Shown piece by piece: positions 53,186 to 61,785 of a DNA stretch of 64,000 nucleotides. The first letter of the stretch is position 1; each line of letters opens with the position of its first letter. Location: NCBI GenBank assembly GCA_003249015.1, contig QBLS01000004.1:62001-126000 (forward strand), read 5' to 3'. The notes under the pieces were generated by a model. That model ran no database searches. It was not told where the DNA came from and saw nothing but the letters and a program-made list of their open reading frames with translations. A program made the translations under genes and the position numbers. This DNA is from Pseudanabaena sp. (lineage in GTDB: Bacteria; Cyanobacteriota; Cyanobacteriia; Pseudanabaenales; Pseudanabaenaceae).

Positions 53186-54412
53186 CTAAAACTTAAATGG
53201 ATTATAAATCAGACATGGGGTAAAGCTCTCTTGTAATCGCTTACAGGTATCTCCACTAATATTAGTAATCATTCCTTTGTACACTAACTCATCGATCGCC
53301 TGAGTCCCATAAACCAAAGCCGAAATCCCTGCCACTGTCGCCCGAAAACTGATGGCGGAACTGGGTAAATCATCATTAACAATTCGCCTAACGCTAAGCT
53401 GTCCCCGATCGCCATTTACCCCAAATATGCCTTCATTCCAACTGCAATCGGGGTCACTGAGGGCAAAGGTAAAGCGATCACAGGCAATCGGCAAACCATG
53501 CAAAGCTCCAACTACATCTACGACCCTGACCATCCAAGGATCGGTGAGCTTTGACTCAAGCTGTCCTGCATTTGTGAGCCATTGATGCATATTTGTATCG
53601 AGGGGAATGGGCATTTTGAGAGAAGCAACTTGATCGCGATGACTGGCAAAAAAACTAAATAGGCGATCGCGAGATTGTTGATCTGTCCAAAAAATTGATG
53701 AAACTTCAATTTGCCGATCGCGCAAGGGAATATTGCCACTGCTGTCGATCGCATAGATGGCGATCGCAACTGGTTGGCGATCGCGCTTGATGACTACACA
53801 TAGCTTATGGCGATGCAAGTGCCACCATTGCTCATAGGTAAAGTTGGTAATCACTAGCCCATGACTATTAGGTTGCAAGGTTTGCGATCGCAGATGTTCA
53901 TATAAAAAGTTGGACAAGATATCCTTTGCTTCGGTGGCAGCAAGGCGATCGCAGGTCAAGTTAACTAAATTGGGTAGTTTTAAATAGGGCGATAGTGAGG
54001 CGATCGGAATATTTATTTCATTTGTAGGATTGGCGATCGCGTATCCCAATGCGCTATAAAAGCTTTCTTTAAAGGGAGTGAGCATACTGACACCGATGCC
54101 TTGCATCCGCATTTCTAGAAATGCACTTTTGATCAAAGCCTTTACACAGCCTTGATTGCGGTATTCAGGATATGTCCACACGCCACCAATGCCGCCCATC
54201 GCTTTGACACTGCCCCTAACCGACTGCTGAAAGTTAAAGCATTGCAAAGCCGCCGCAATCTTGCCCCCAATCTCAGCGACTAGCACTTCGTCGGGATTAA
54301 TCGCTGTTAAGTGCGATCGGGGTAAATCTTGATTAGTCCATCGCGAATACGCATACAAATCCCCCTTGAGAATTTCCAGTCGCTCATTTTTCTCAATTCT
54401 ACGAATTTTCAT
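53186..54412 (-). CDS. Eis-like GNAT acetyltransferase
   Basis: 408 residues. N-terminal GNAT (LVAEIGGKIAAALQC, GVWTYPEYRNQGCVKALIKSAFLEMR as acetyl-CoA motif), FYSALGYA, a second GNAT-like region, and a C-terminal SCP2-like domain: the Eis three-domain layout. Eis proteins acetylate aminoglycosides or lysines; the substrate here is unknown. ATG at 54412. Confidence 0.88.
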   Translation of the reverse strand: MKIRRIEKNERLEILKGDLYAYSRWTNQDLPRSHLTAINPDEVLVAEIGGKIAAALQCFNFQQSVRGSVKAMGGIGGVWTYPEYRNQGCVKALIKSAFLEMRMQGIGVSMLTPFKESFYSALGYAIANPTNEINIPIASLSPYLKLPNLVNLTCDRLAATEAKDILSNFLYEHLRSQTLQPNSHGLVITNFTYEQWWHLHRHKLCVVIKRDRQPVAIAIYAIDSSGNIPLRDRQIEVSSIFWTDQQSRDRLFSFFASHRDQVASLKMPIPLDTNMHQWLTNAGQLESKLTDPWMVRVVDVVGALHGLPIACDRFTFALSDPDCSWNEGIFGVNGDRGQLSVRRIVNDDLPSSAISFRATVAGISALVYGTQAIDELVYKGMITNISGDTCKRLQESFTPCLIYNPFKF

Positions 54413-54471
54413 TTATTAGCTGATGTTAATTGGAGCGATTTAAATATACCAACCCTAAATGAGTTGAGAGA

Positions 54472-54522
54472 GGCGTGCTTCGCTTAGCCAACTTATACTG
54501 ATGGCTAAGCAGAGTCAAAGCC
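54472..54522. repeat. Degenerate family B palindrome
   Basis: GCTTCGCTTAGCCA with TGGCTAAGCAGAGTC; several mismatches against other copies. Confidence 0.6.
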
Positions 54523-54601
54523 CTGTTTTTCTCTTAAGTGAGCTAAGACTGATATTTAGAGCTTCTGGCGAACTTAGGTTAAGGATTCAGAAAGGTCACA
54601 G

Positions 54602-54931
54602 TTATTTCTTAAATAAGCCTATAGCTACACCAATGTAAAGAAAAAATATGATCGACAGATCTAAAAGTACCAATCTGTAGTTCATAATGGCATCTTTATA
54701 TTTCTGTTTCTTAGAGTTTATCCAACTATTGATTAATGCAGCAAATATTAAAAACGGAAGTGTTATAAAGCCAATTCCAGCGATAACTAGACACCAAATG
54801 GGAATATTGCCAATTGATGCATAAAGTAAAACAATAGGAACTTGCACTGCTAAAAGTCCTGAGATAAAGATTGCTGGAAGGCTCAGGATATTGAGCATCA
54901 AAACTAGTATTTTTAGTGTCAAATTTGGCAT
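54602..54931 (-). CDS. Small membrane protein, unknown
   Basis: 109 residues, ATG at 54931. Three hydrophobic helices: ~7-32, ~42-68 and ~86-106. Lys-rich loop NSKKQKYKDAIMNYR between helices 2 and 3. Lower GC than its neighbours. No family recognised. Confidence 0.6.
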   Translation of the reverse strand: MPNLTLKILVLMLNILSLPAIFISGLLAVQVPIVLLYASIGNIPIWCLVIAGIGFITLPFLIFAALINSWINSKKQKYKDAIMNYRLVLLDLSIIFFLYIGVAIGLFKK

Positions 54932-54997
54932 TATCTAGTGATTTGCTTTTACAAGAATTTCTGCTTGGCAATACAAAAAATTATAGAGTAACCCTAG

Positions 54998-55687
54998 TTA
55001 AAGACTAGTAACAAAGTGATGCAATTGCATTTCTAAATCAAATAATTCGCCAAAGGTTTGCGAGATCGCCTGTTGCACATCAGCAAGTTGGATATCTGGG
55101 ACAAACTGATGCAAATTACAAACTTGGCAGTCGCTAATTCCACAGGGAACGATCTGGTTAAAGCCTGACAAGTCCATATTTACATTCAGGGCAAATCCAT
55201 GCATCGTAATCCATTGACTGACTTTGATGCCGACTTGGGCAATTTTTTGATTTTGTCCTGCGTTATTAATCCAGACTCCCGTTAAGCCTTGAATCCTGTG
55301 AGATTTTACGCCATATCTTGCTAGTACCTGAATGATCACTTCTTCTAGTTGGCGCAAGTACCAATGCAAGTCGCGTTGATGATGATCAAGATTGAGGATG
55401 GGGTAAGCGACTAATTGACCGATCGCATGGTGGGTAACTTCGCCGCCGCGTTCAATGCGATGACATTCGATCAGTGGATCATCGAGATTAAATTTTAAAA
55501 ACTCTAAGCTGGAGCCTTGCCCCAATGTGTACACAGCAGGATGCTCAACGAGGATAAGGGCATCAGGTAAATATTGGCGATCGCGTTTTGCTTGTTTGCG
55601 CTCTTCAACTAGTTGCTTTTGCCAAGCCCATACTTCTAAATATGGTCTGGGGCGATCGCATTGATAGAGTAAACAAGTTCTTGTCAT
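54998..55687 (-). CDS. lipB: Lipoyl(octanoyl) transferase
   Basis: 229 residues from the ATG at 55687 ([14 protein letters not shown]). Transfers octanoate from ACP to lipoyl domains. [59 protein letters not shown] and the catalytic Cys/Lys region (CGISDCQV; K in GIKVS). Complete. The frame extends 12 codons upstream into a palindrome. Confidence 0.94.
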   Translation of the reverse strand: MTRTCLLYQCDRPRPYLEVWAWQKQLVEERKQAKRDRQYLPDALILVEHPAVYTLGQGSSLEFLKFNLDDPLIECHRIERGGEVTHHAIGQLVAYPILNLDHHQRDLHWYLRQLEEVIIQVLARYGVKSHRIQGLTGVWINNAGQNQKIAQVGIKVSQWITMHGFALNVNMDLSGFNQIVPCGISDCQVCNLHQFVPDIQLADVQQAISQTFGELFDLEMQLHHFVTSL

Positions 55688-55719
55688 GGTTTTGTTGCTG
55701 GGCGCTTGCGTGTTTAAAA

Positions 55720-55760
55720 GCAAAGGCTAAAAAATGGCTACGCCATTTTTTAGCCTTTGC
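55720..55760. terminator. Palindrome between ctpA and lipB
   Basis: Perfect 19-bp arms 55720-55738 and 55742-55760 (GCAAAGGCTAAAAAATGGC) around TAC. Positioned to terminate ctpA before lipB. Confidence 0.78.
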
Positions 55761-55768
55761 CAGTGAGT

Positions 55769-57016
55769 TTACGAGGCGGCGTTCAAAATTGAGAGGGCGG
55801 CGACATATTGAGGATCTTCGCTAGTGCCGAGTTGCTTGCGGGTAATTGACTCGGTGAGTGTCACCTCGACATCGGGAATGATGCCGCGTTTGTGAATATT
55901 GTGATGCAAAGGAGTTTCGTACTTGGCGATCGTTACGGCTAAACCTGCACCATCTTCTAATTCATAGAGAGATTGAATTAAGCCTTTGCCGTAGGTTTTT
56001 GTGCCGACAAGTTGGGCGCGGTTATTTTCCTGTAAGGCTCCTGCTAGGATTTCGCTAGCGCTAGCAGTGCCACCATCGGTAAGGACGACTAGGGGATCAT
56101 CAACCAAAGCCGCGCCGATCGCTTCAAAGCTCTCTTGGACTCCATGACGATCAACGGTGTAAACGACTGTGCCTTGGGGTATCCACATTCTGGCAATTTG
56201 TAAACCTGCATCAAATAGCCCCCCTGGGTTGCCGCGCAGATCGAGGACGTAGCGATCGGCTCCTTCAGATTCAAACTTCTTGATGATTTTCTCCATGTCA
56301 GCGGTGGCGTTGCCATTAAACTGATTGAGGCGGATGTAGCCGACCTTGTGGTTTTCCTCTTGATTAAGTTTAGCGATGATCGGATTGACGGCAATGCGAT
56401 CGCGTTTAATCACGACATCAAGTTTTTCAAAGCCCTGACTATTGGCAATCGGGCGCTCTAGGGTCAGCTTTACTTCTGAGCCGATTTCTCCACGCATTCT
56501 GTTAGCACATTCATCAAGGCTCAAGCCTTTGGTGGGAATGTTGTCAATGCCGACAATGCGATCGCGCGATCGCACCCCTGCAATTTCCGCAGGTGATCCT
56601 TCAATGGGAGCAATTACCGTCACATAGTTGTCAGGTTCATCAACAGCAATTTGTAAACCAACGCCAGTCAGAGCACCCGAAGTGCTGGTCTGCATACTCT
56701 TGAATTTATCTGGCTCTAGCAGTCTCGTAAAGGGATCGTCAAGGGTAGCAAGCATTTCGCGAATGGCTTGGTAAGTATCTTCGCGACTATTAAATTTGCG
56801 ATTGACAAACTGGCGGCGGACTTTGTACCAATTTTGATTATTGAAACTGTCATCAACATAAGAGCGATTGACGATCTGCCATACGTTAGTCAGAAATTTT
56901 TGTTCTTGCAGGTAGTCGGTGACAGCGGCATTTGCACCCCCGATCCAAAATAACTGCAAAGCGATCGCCATCACACTCACCAATAGCCAAGACCAAATTC
57001 GATGCTGCTTTCTCAT
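55769..57016 (-). CDS. ctpA: C-terminal processing peptidase
   Basis: 415 residues with a signal peptide (WSWLLVSVMAIALQLFWIGGANA). PDZ domain ~100-185 (TGVGLQIAVDEP, GSPAEIAGVRSRDRIVGID), protease core with YVLDLRGNPGGLFDAG, nucleophile serine in TDGGTASASEILAGAL and lysine in TKTYGKGLIQS. Family matures D1 of photosystem II in the lumen. Which of the Ctp paralogues this is cannot be told from the sequence alone. Confidence 0.93.
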   Translation of the reverse strand: MRKQHRIWSWLLVSVMAIALQLFWIGGANAAVTDYLQEQKFLTNVWQIVNRSYVDDSFNNQNWYKVRRQFVNRKFNSREDTYQAIREMLATLDDPFTRLLEPDKFKSMQTSTSGALTGVGLQIAVDEPDNYVTVIAPIEGSPAEIAGVRSRDRIVGIDNIPTKGLSLDECANRMRGEIGSEVKLTLERPIANSQGFEKLDVVIKRDRIAVNPIIAKLNQEENHKVGYIRLNQFNGNATADMEKIIKKFESEGADRYVLDLRGNPGGLFDAGLQIARMWIPQGTVVYTVDRHGVQESFEAIGAALVDDPLVVLTDGGTASASEILAGALQENNRAQLVGTKTYGKGLIQSLYELEDGAGLAVTIAKYETPLHHNIHKRGIIPDVEVTLTESITRKQLGTSEDPQYVAALSILNAAS

Positions 57017-57074
57017 GCTTTCTCTGCAAAACCCGATTACAAGAAATATTTTCTCTATCCTACTCCCTCAAGGA

Positions 57075-57180
57075 TTAGTGGTGCGGCGCGAAGCGCCGTA
57101 TCACTAACCAAAGATTGTTCCGCCCGCGTAGCGGGCGGAACAATCTTTGGTTTTAGGTTTTAATTAATCTGAGCTACTTA
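57075..57180. repeat. Two palindromes, the second with a family D right end
   Basis: 57075-57107: TTAGTGGTGCGGCG and its partner around CGAAG. 57106-57152: 22-bp perfect arms, CCGCCCGC-GTA-GCGGGCGG core, followed by GGTTTTAATTAATCTGAGCTACTTAA as family D end in two parts. The left family D end is missing. Confidence 0.75.
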
Positions 57181-57197
57181 AATGAAAAATTAAGACT

Positions 57198-57950
57198 ATG
57201 CGACTTTGGCGAAAATTTCACGCAGCTTTAATTTTTTATACTTGTCTCCCTGTTAGCCCTAAGGCAATTCTTGATTTTCAGGGAATTGCCCTGTTTGCGC
57301 CTCTGATCGGTATTTTCATCGGTGGCGCGATCGCCTTGGTTGACTTAGGCTTAGCCGCAATTAAACCAAGTTTGGATTTTATCTATTTACGATCGCTACT
57401 AGTAATCTTGCTGGGGCTATTGATTACAGGTGGTTTGCATTTGGATGGGGCGATGGATACGGCGGATGGTCTAGCCGTGACCGATCCGAGCCGTCGCCTT
57501 GAAGTGATGTCCGACAGCAATACGGGTGCTTTTGGCGCGATCGCGGCGATCGTCATTTTGCTATTAAAAATTATGGCTCTGGCTGCGATTAGGGATCATC
57601 GACTTTGGATTTTGGTTAATGTGTGGAGTTGGGCAAGATGGGGACAACTGCGAGCGATCATGGCTTATCCATATCTCAAAGCCTCAGGGAAAGGTAAATT
57701 CCATCAAGCCGATTTAGCGCATTGGCAAGTGTGGCTAGTGGCAGTTTTATTGATATTGATGAATTTGGCGATCGCTTGGTATTGGCAGTCATGGACTCTG
57801 GGAATTAGCATTGCGATTACTTTTAGCATTTCATGGCTAACTGGGGCGTGGTTGGCGCGTCAGCTTGGGGGGCATACTGGCGATACCTACGGCGCGATCG
57901 TGGAATGGACAGAGGCACTAAGTTTGTGCGCGATCGCTTATTTGCCATAA
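57198..57950 (+). CDS. cobS: Adenosylcobinamide-GDP ribazoletransferase
   Basis: 250 residues, ~6 membrane helices; joins ribazole to adenosylcobinamide-GDP in B12 synthesis. TGGLHLDGAMDTADGLAV with the catalytic D..D, SNTGAFGAIAAIVILLLK, and GGHTGDTYGAIVEWTEALSL are the family motifs. ATG at 57198. No cobalamin riboswitch is evident upstream. Confidence 0.95.
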   Translation: MRLWRKFHAALIFYTCLPVSPKAILDFQGIALFAPLIGIFIGGAIALVDLGLAAIKPSLDFIYLRSLLVILLGLLITGGLHLDGAMDTADGLAVTDPSRRLEVMSDSNTGAFGAIAAIVILLLKIMALAAIRDHRLWILVNVWSWARWGQLRAIMAYPYLKASGKGKFHQADLAHWQVWLVAVLLILMNLAIAWYWQSWTLGISIAITFSISWLTGAWLARQLGGHTGDTYGAIVEWTEALSLCAIAYLP

Positions 57951-58063
57951 CAAAGAGCCACGCATAGCATGGCTCTTTTGAGAATTTAAAAACTATGGCT
58001 AGTTTTTAAAATATGAAACCAGATTTTGGGTGGCGCGGCGAAGCCGCGCCACCCAAAATCTGG
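57951..58063. terminator. cobS terminator and a long palindrome
   Basis: 57951-57980: CAAAGAGCCA stem with TGGCTCTTTTG. 58019-58063: 20-bp perfect arms, GGCGCGG-CGAAG-CCGCGCC core, serving the convergent 58068 gene. Confidence 0.8.
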
Positions 58064-58067
58064 CTTT

Positions 58068-58937
58068 TTACAAAGTTTGCTGACTATTTGGACGGGGGCG
58101 AACACGGCTGGGCGAGGTATCAGGTTCTGGTAGAGGGGTGTATTGATTGCCAGTAAAGTCTTTGCTGACTCTTAAACGCTGGCTAGCGATCGTAATCCCA
58201 GACTCGCGGACGAGCACTACCGAAATCCAGCGATCGCCTGTGCGAAAGGGAGCCTGACCAATTTTAAAAACACCACCTGCACGCAGGGGGCGCAAATTGA
58301 TTGTATTTTCTTTGAGGTAGCGCTCTGCATCGACAGGTTCTTCGATCGCCGCGCCCAGCAATAGGCTTGTCCCCAATGGCTCCGTAACGATCGCATCAAG
58401 GACATATTGACGACCAACGCCAATTAGTTCAGGGGCTTTAAGCTGCACGGGTGGTGGGGCTTCGCCACTACTGAGGGAAGACTGTTCGGACAGGACTGTC
58501 TGCGAGACAACCTGTAGCTGACCATTGACATTTTTATAAGTCTGAGTAGATGTCACCCTTGCATCTAGCTTAAAGTCATCATTCTCATCTCCTTTTTTGC
58601 CCATCACGGTCGTTACCGTTTCCGCTGTAATCAGATCACCCTGCTTTTCCCAGCTAGATATCTCTGTCCGATAGCTCAGTGACTTATAACGCTTCCACAG
58701 TTCTCCCAGTACTTGTTTGTAGCGATCGCGATTTAACCCATCGGAGTGGTTGAAGGTCGGAGCGTAATATTTCATTACGGCTTCGATGTTTTGGCTGTTG
58801 GCAGCTTTGTCAACCGCAGTTACCACATTGGCAAGCTCTGGGGGAGCAGGTTTAGATGACTGAGCCGCATGGGATGGCTGGACTGTGGCTACAGCTAGAA
58901 CTGCTGCACTAATTAGCATCGTGACTTGTTTAAACAT
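58068..58937 (-). CDS. Exported NTF2-like protein, unknown
   Basis: 289 residues, signal peptide MFKQVTMLISAAVLAVATVQPSHA. The region 35-155 looks NTF2/SnoaL-like (VTAVDKAANSQNIEAVMKYYAPTFNHSDGLNRDRYKQVL). A beta-rich second half (RTGDRWISVVLVRESGITIASQRLRVSKDF) and a proline-rich tail. Conserved in cyanobacteria as I recall, role unknown. Confidence 0.7.
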   Translation of the reverse strand: MFKQVTMLISAAVLAVATVQPSHAAQSSKPAPPELANVVTAVDKAANSQNIEAVMKYYAPTFNHSDGLNRDRYKQVLGELWKRYKSLSYRTEISSWEKQGDLITAETVTTVMGKKGDENDDFKLDARVTSTQTYKNVNGQLQVVSQTVLSEQSSLSSGEAPPPVQLKAPELIGVGRQYVLDAIVTEPLGTSLLLGAAIEEPVDAERYLKENTINLRPLRAGGVFKIGQAPFRTGDRWISVVLVRESGITIASQRLRVSKDFTGNQYTPLPEPDTSPSRVRPRPNSQQTL

Positions 58938-59379
58938 TCGTAACCCTAAGCGAATACCTGTGACGATGAACCCAAGGGGCGCAACAAGTAAGAAACAATC
59001 TTCTACTTATACGTCTTGATTGATATAGTGTCTCACTTATTTCCAAAGTTTTTAATAAATAGCTAGGTATAGCTGTCGCCACTCGTCTTCTGGTTTTATG
59101 TTCTAACAAGACTGGCGACAGCTATATGAGTGATATTTGACAAGCCTAAGCAGATTGAGGCGGCGCGAAGTGCCCCCTCAATCTGCTTGGGCTTGTAGTA
59201 ATAATTGCCGAAAAAAATGGAGCAGTTGTTGTTTTCCCACAAAATTGATGTACAATCCGCTTCGTTCTGGCTAAAACAAATTCCTAGCCATCTGCTACTA
59301 GTTTCCACTGCAAAGCTTTTTTGTGCATTCCTGTACTGCTTGTAGCTTGCTCTCAAATTTTCTACTACGCAATGTCTTG
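58938..59379. other. Spacer with family E element and a 20-bp palindrome
   Basis: 59068-59127: terminal repeats TATAGCTGTCGCCA (59068-59081) and TGGCGACAGCTATA (59113-59126) with a CGTCTTCTGGTTTTATG middle and no palindromic core. 59141-59195: CAAGCCTAAGCAGATTGAGG with near-perfect partner. No gene seen; promoters of the flanking divergent genes belong here. Confidence 0.65.
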
Positions 59380-60315
59380 ATGCAATTTTTCAACACAAAA
59401 AAACTAATGTTCTCTTTTCTTTCCCAACAACGTAATCCATCAGATTCTCCTAGAAAGCTCAATATTGCTAGATTACTGCTAGCAGCATTGACTCTCTCTA
59501 GCAGTATGGCGATCGCTACGCCCAAAGCACAGGCAAACCGTCTCGAAACCTTTGTCTATGACCTAAACGATAGCAAAATTCAATTTTCTCTCAAGAATGA
59601 TATTGAGCCCAAAGGCATTGTGATTAACAATCCCACCAGAATTGTGATTGATTTGCCAGGGTTGGTTTATCAAGGGCCGACAGTGCGGCGGCGCGTAGGA
59701 AGAGGCGTGCAAGCAGTGAGAGTGGGACAGGTTGATGCCAATACGACAAGGATGGTGGTGGAGCTGTCGCCCGAGGTAACTCTCAATCCGCGAGATCTGC
59801 GGCTTAAATCCCAGAAACCTGGGGAATGGACAATGCAACTTCCGCAAAATATTGCAGCGATCGACCTCAATAGTGTCACTAATTTCATATTGCCAATTGC
59901 AGGATCGGTGATCAGTTCTGGTTTCGGTTGGCGTGTGCATCCCATCACTGGCGAAAGGAGACTCCATAAAGGTGTTGACTTTGCGGCTCCCACGGGTACG
60001 CCAATATTTGCTTCGGCGGATGGTGTGGTTACAGAAGCAGGTTGGACAGATGGTGGCTACGGCAATATTGTCGAGTTGCGTCATGAAGACGGAAGCGTAA
60101 CTCTATATGCCCATACTAATCGGGTGTACGTCTCCAAAGGGCAGGTGGTTAGTCGGGGTCAAGCGATCGCTGAAGTTGGTTCCACAGGGCGTAGTACGGG
60201 ACCCCATTTACATTTTGAAATTCAGCCTGATGGAAGAACAGCCGTTGATCCAATGGATTACTTGCAGATGCGTCAAGTTACCCTTGACCTAGCATCCAAT
60301 AGTTTCAAAGATTAA
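59380..60315 (+). CDS. AMIN-domain M23 peptidase
   Basis: 311 residues from the ATG at 59380 (MQFFNTKKLMFSF); starts at 59323 or 59407 are possible. Signal-type segment ~26-48, AMIN domain (ETFVYDLNDSKIQFSL...RIVIDLPGLVYQGP) that binds peptidoglycan, then LytM/M23 with zinc ligands in RLHKGVDFAAP and GPHLHFEIQPDG. Cell-wall endopeptidase or, if inactive, amidase activator; the ligands are intact so activity is likely. Confidence 0.9.
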   Translation: MQFFNTKKLMFSFLSQQRNPSDSPRKLNIARLLLAALTLSSSMAIATPKAQANRLETFVYDLNDSKIQFSLKNDIEPKGIVINNPTRIVIDLPGLVYQGPTVRRRVGRGVQAVRVGQVDANTTRMVVELSPEVTLNPRDLRLKSQKPGEWTMQLPQNIAAIDLNSVTNFILPIAGSVISSGFGWRVHPITGERRLHKGVDFAAPTGTPIFASADGVVTEAGWTDGGYGNIVELRHEDGSVTLYAHTNRVYVSKGQVVSRGQAIAEVGSTGRSTGPHLHFEIQPDGRTAVDPMDYLQMRQVTLDLASNSFKD

Positions 60316-60401
60316 GACCCAGAAGGTTGTTCTGCCCGCTAAGCGGGCAGAACAACCTTCTGGGTCTTAATGAGTAGCGGCGCACTGCGCCGCTACTCAT
60401 T
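60312..60401. terminator. Two strong palindromes between M23 and ispD
   Basis: 60312-60370: 28-bp perfect arms around TAA; contains the M23 stop (60313-60315) and CTGCCCGC/GCGGGCAG core. 60369-60401: AATGAGTAGCGGCGC arms around ACT, overlapping the ispD stop region. Confidence 0.85.
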
Positions 60402-61091
60402 TGTTTGATTGTGGCGATGTTTGAGAATGAACTCAGCGATCGCTAAATCCTGATGGGTGGTCACTTTCAAATTAGTTTCTTCGCCCATCACGATCTGCAC
60501 AGCTAAGCCAACTTTTTCAAATAGAGCCGCATCATCGGTCACTTCCCAACCTAGCTCTTGGGCAGTTAGGTGAGCATTTTTGATCAGATCGGCTTGAAAG
60601 CCTTGGGGAGTCTGTGCTGCCCACAGTTGATCACGATTAGGCGTGTTGATAATTGTTAAACCATTAACGACTTTGATAGTGTCCTTTACGGGGACAGCCG
60701 CAATAAAGCCTTGCATCTTTTGAAGTGCATCATCGCAGCGATCAAACAGGTCAGGCGTTGCCAGACATCTCGCCCCATCGTGAATTAGCACATGGCTGCA
60801 ATCGGGCGGCAAGGTGAGTAAGCCATTAAATACCGAAGCTTGGCGAGTAAGTCCTCCTTGGATCAGGCGGATCGGCTTGGAACTCCCAACATTACCAAAA
60901 ATTAATTTAAAGTCTTCATAGTCTACGGGTTGTGCCATTACTCCGATCCAAGCGATCGCATCCGAGGCGATCGCGGCTTCTAGAGTCCATTGTAGAATTG
61001 GCTTACCCATGAGGGGGAGCAGCAATTTGTTGCGATCGGCACCCATCCGCTTACCACTACCCGCCGCAGGAATTAACAAATGACAAGACAT
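60393..61091 (-). CDS. ispD: 2-C-methyl-D-erythritol 4-phosphate cytidylyltransferase
   Basis: 232 residues; third step of the MEP isoprenoid pathway. LIPAAGSGKRMGADRNKLLLPLMGKPILQWTL (CTP-binding Gly-rich loop with R and K), HVLIHDGARCLATPDLF, VKDTIKVV, WAAQTPQGFQADLI and TDDAALFEKVG. Starts three bases after the DUF2839 stop; probably one transcript. Confidence 0.95.
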   Translation of the reverse strand: MSCHLLIPAAGSGKRMGADRNKLLLPLMGKPILQWTLEAAIASDAIAWIGVMAQPVDYEDFKLIFGNVGSSKPIRLIQGGLTRQASVFNGLLTLPPDCSHVLIHDGARCLATPDLFDRCDDALQKMQGFIAAVPVKDTIKVVNGLTIINTPNRDQLWAAQTPQGFQADLIKNAHLTAQELGWEVTDDAALFEKVGLAVQIVMGEETNLKVTTHQDLAIAEFILKHRHNQTNE

Positions 61092-61094
61092 AGA

Positions 61095-61313
61095 TTAATC
61101 GGCTAACTGCCACCATCCAAATGCTGGCCCCACAAAGCGAATCGTAATCCAGATTACGACCATTGCGCCAATGCCATACCAAGCACCTTGGGTAGAGACT
61201 TCCACAAATTTACTAGCTTTTTCTTTGGTTAAAAAGGGAATCCAAGAAGCGATCGGCTCTTCCTTGCCATAGTCTTCTCCCATTACTTGCTTGCGACGTT
61301 TTGACTCACCCAT
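61095..61313 (-). CDS. DUF2839 small membrane protein
   Basis: 72 residues. MGESKRRKQVMGEDYGKEEPI and one C-terminal helix (WYGIGAMVVIWITIRFVGPAFGWW) match DUF2839 of cyanobacteria. Function unknown. First gene of a two-gene unit with ispD. Confidence 0.85.
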   Translation of the reverse strand: MGESKRRKQVMGEDYGKEEPIASWIPFLTKEKASKFVEVSTQGAWYGIGAMVVIWITIRFVGPAFGWWQLAD

Positions 61314-61785
61314 AACTTACTCTCCTAAATTTGGTGATAGTACCAATTCACAAAAGTATAGCTGTAGACACTTGTATTAGGACAAATTAAAAGCCAAGAA
61401 GTGCCGACACTCGTCTTCTGTTTTTATGTTCTAACAAGACTGGCGACAGCTATATAGCCAGCCATACTTAAGCTGATTGTGAAATAGTTGTGTAAGTTTA
61501 CACCAAGAGGCAGTGGTGTTGCGAAGCGTTGCCACTTGCCTTCTGGCTTAGCTAGACTGGTGGCAAAAGCTTTACTTTTGAAAACCTTTACAAGAAGTAA
61601 CTGGGCGCAATTATACAATTAAATGTAAAGCCCCAAACCCCTTGTCCCAAGCGCAGACTGTGCTATAGGTTTTAGCTTTTAATTGTGCCTAGCTACTGAC
61701 TACGCTTTGGTGAATTAGTATTAGCTGAATTTTGTTAAATTTTGCGCTATGCTGTGACAAAATTTAGTGATCTCTTGTCCATAAA
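61314..61785. other. Spacer with overlapping decayed repeat elements
   Basis: 61343-61380: decayed family C half. 61409-61455 repeats 59081-59127 almost exactly (CGTCTTCTG-TTTTATGTTCTAACAAGACTGG). 61547-61570 carries TAGACTGGTGGCAAAAGC. 61594-61701: family D-like ends AAGTAACTGGGCGCAATTA and TTAATTGTGCCTAGCTACT around a degenerate core. No gene seen; promoter of the next gene is at the right. Confidence 0.6.

Noticed and set aside
57017-57197. Cobalamin riboswitch before cobS
   Set aside because: The spacer is filled by two palindromes; no B12-box or multi-helix pattern is visible.
59563-60084. 173-residue open frame antisense to the M23 peptidase
   Set aside because: Shadow frame over conserved AMIN and LytM coding sequence.
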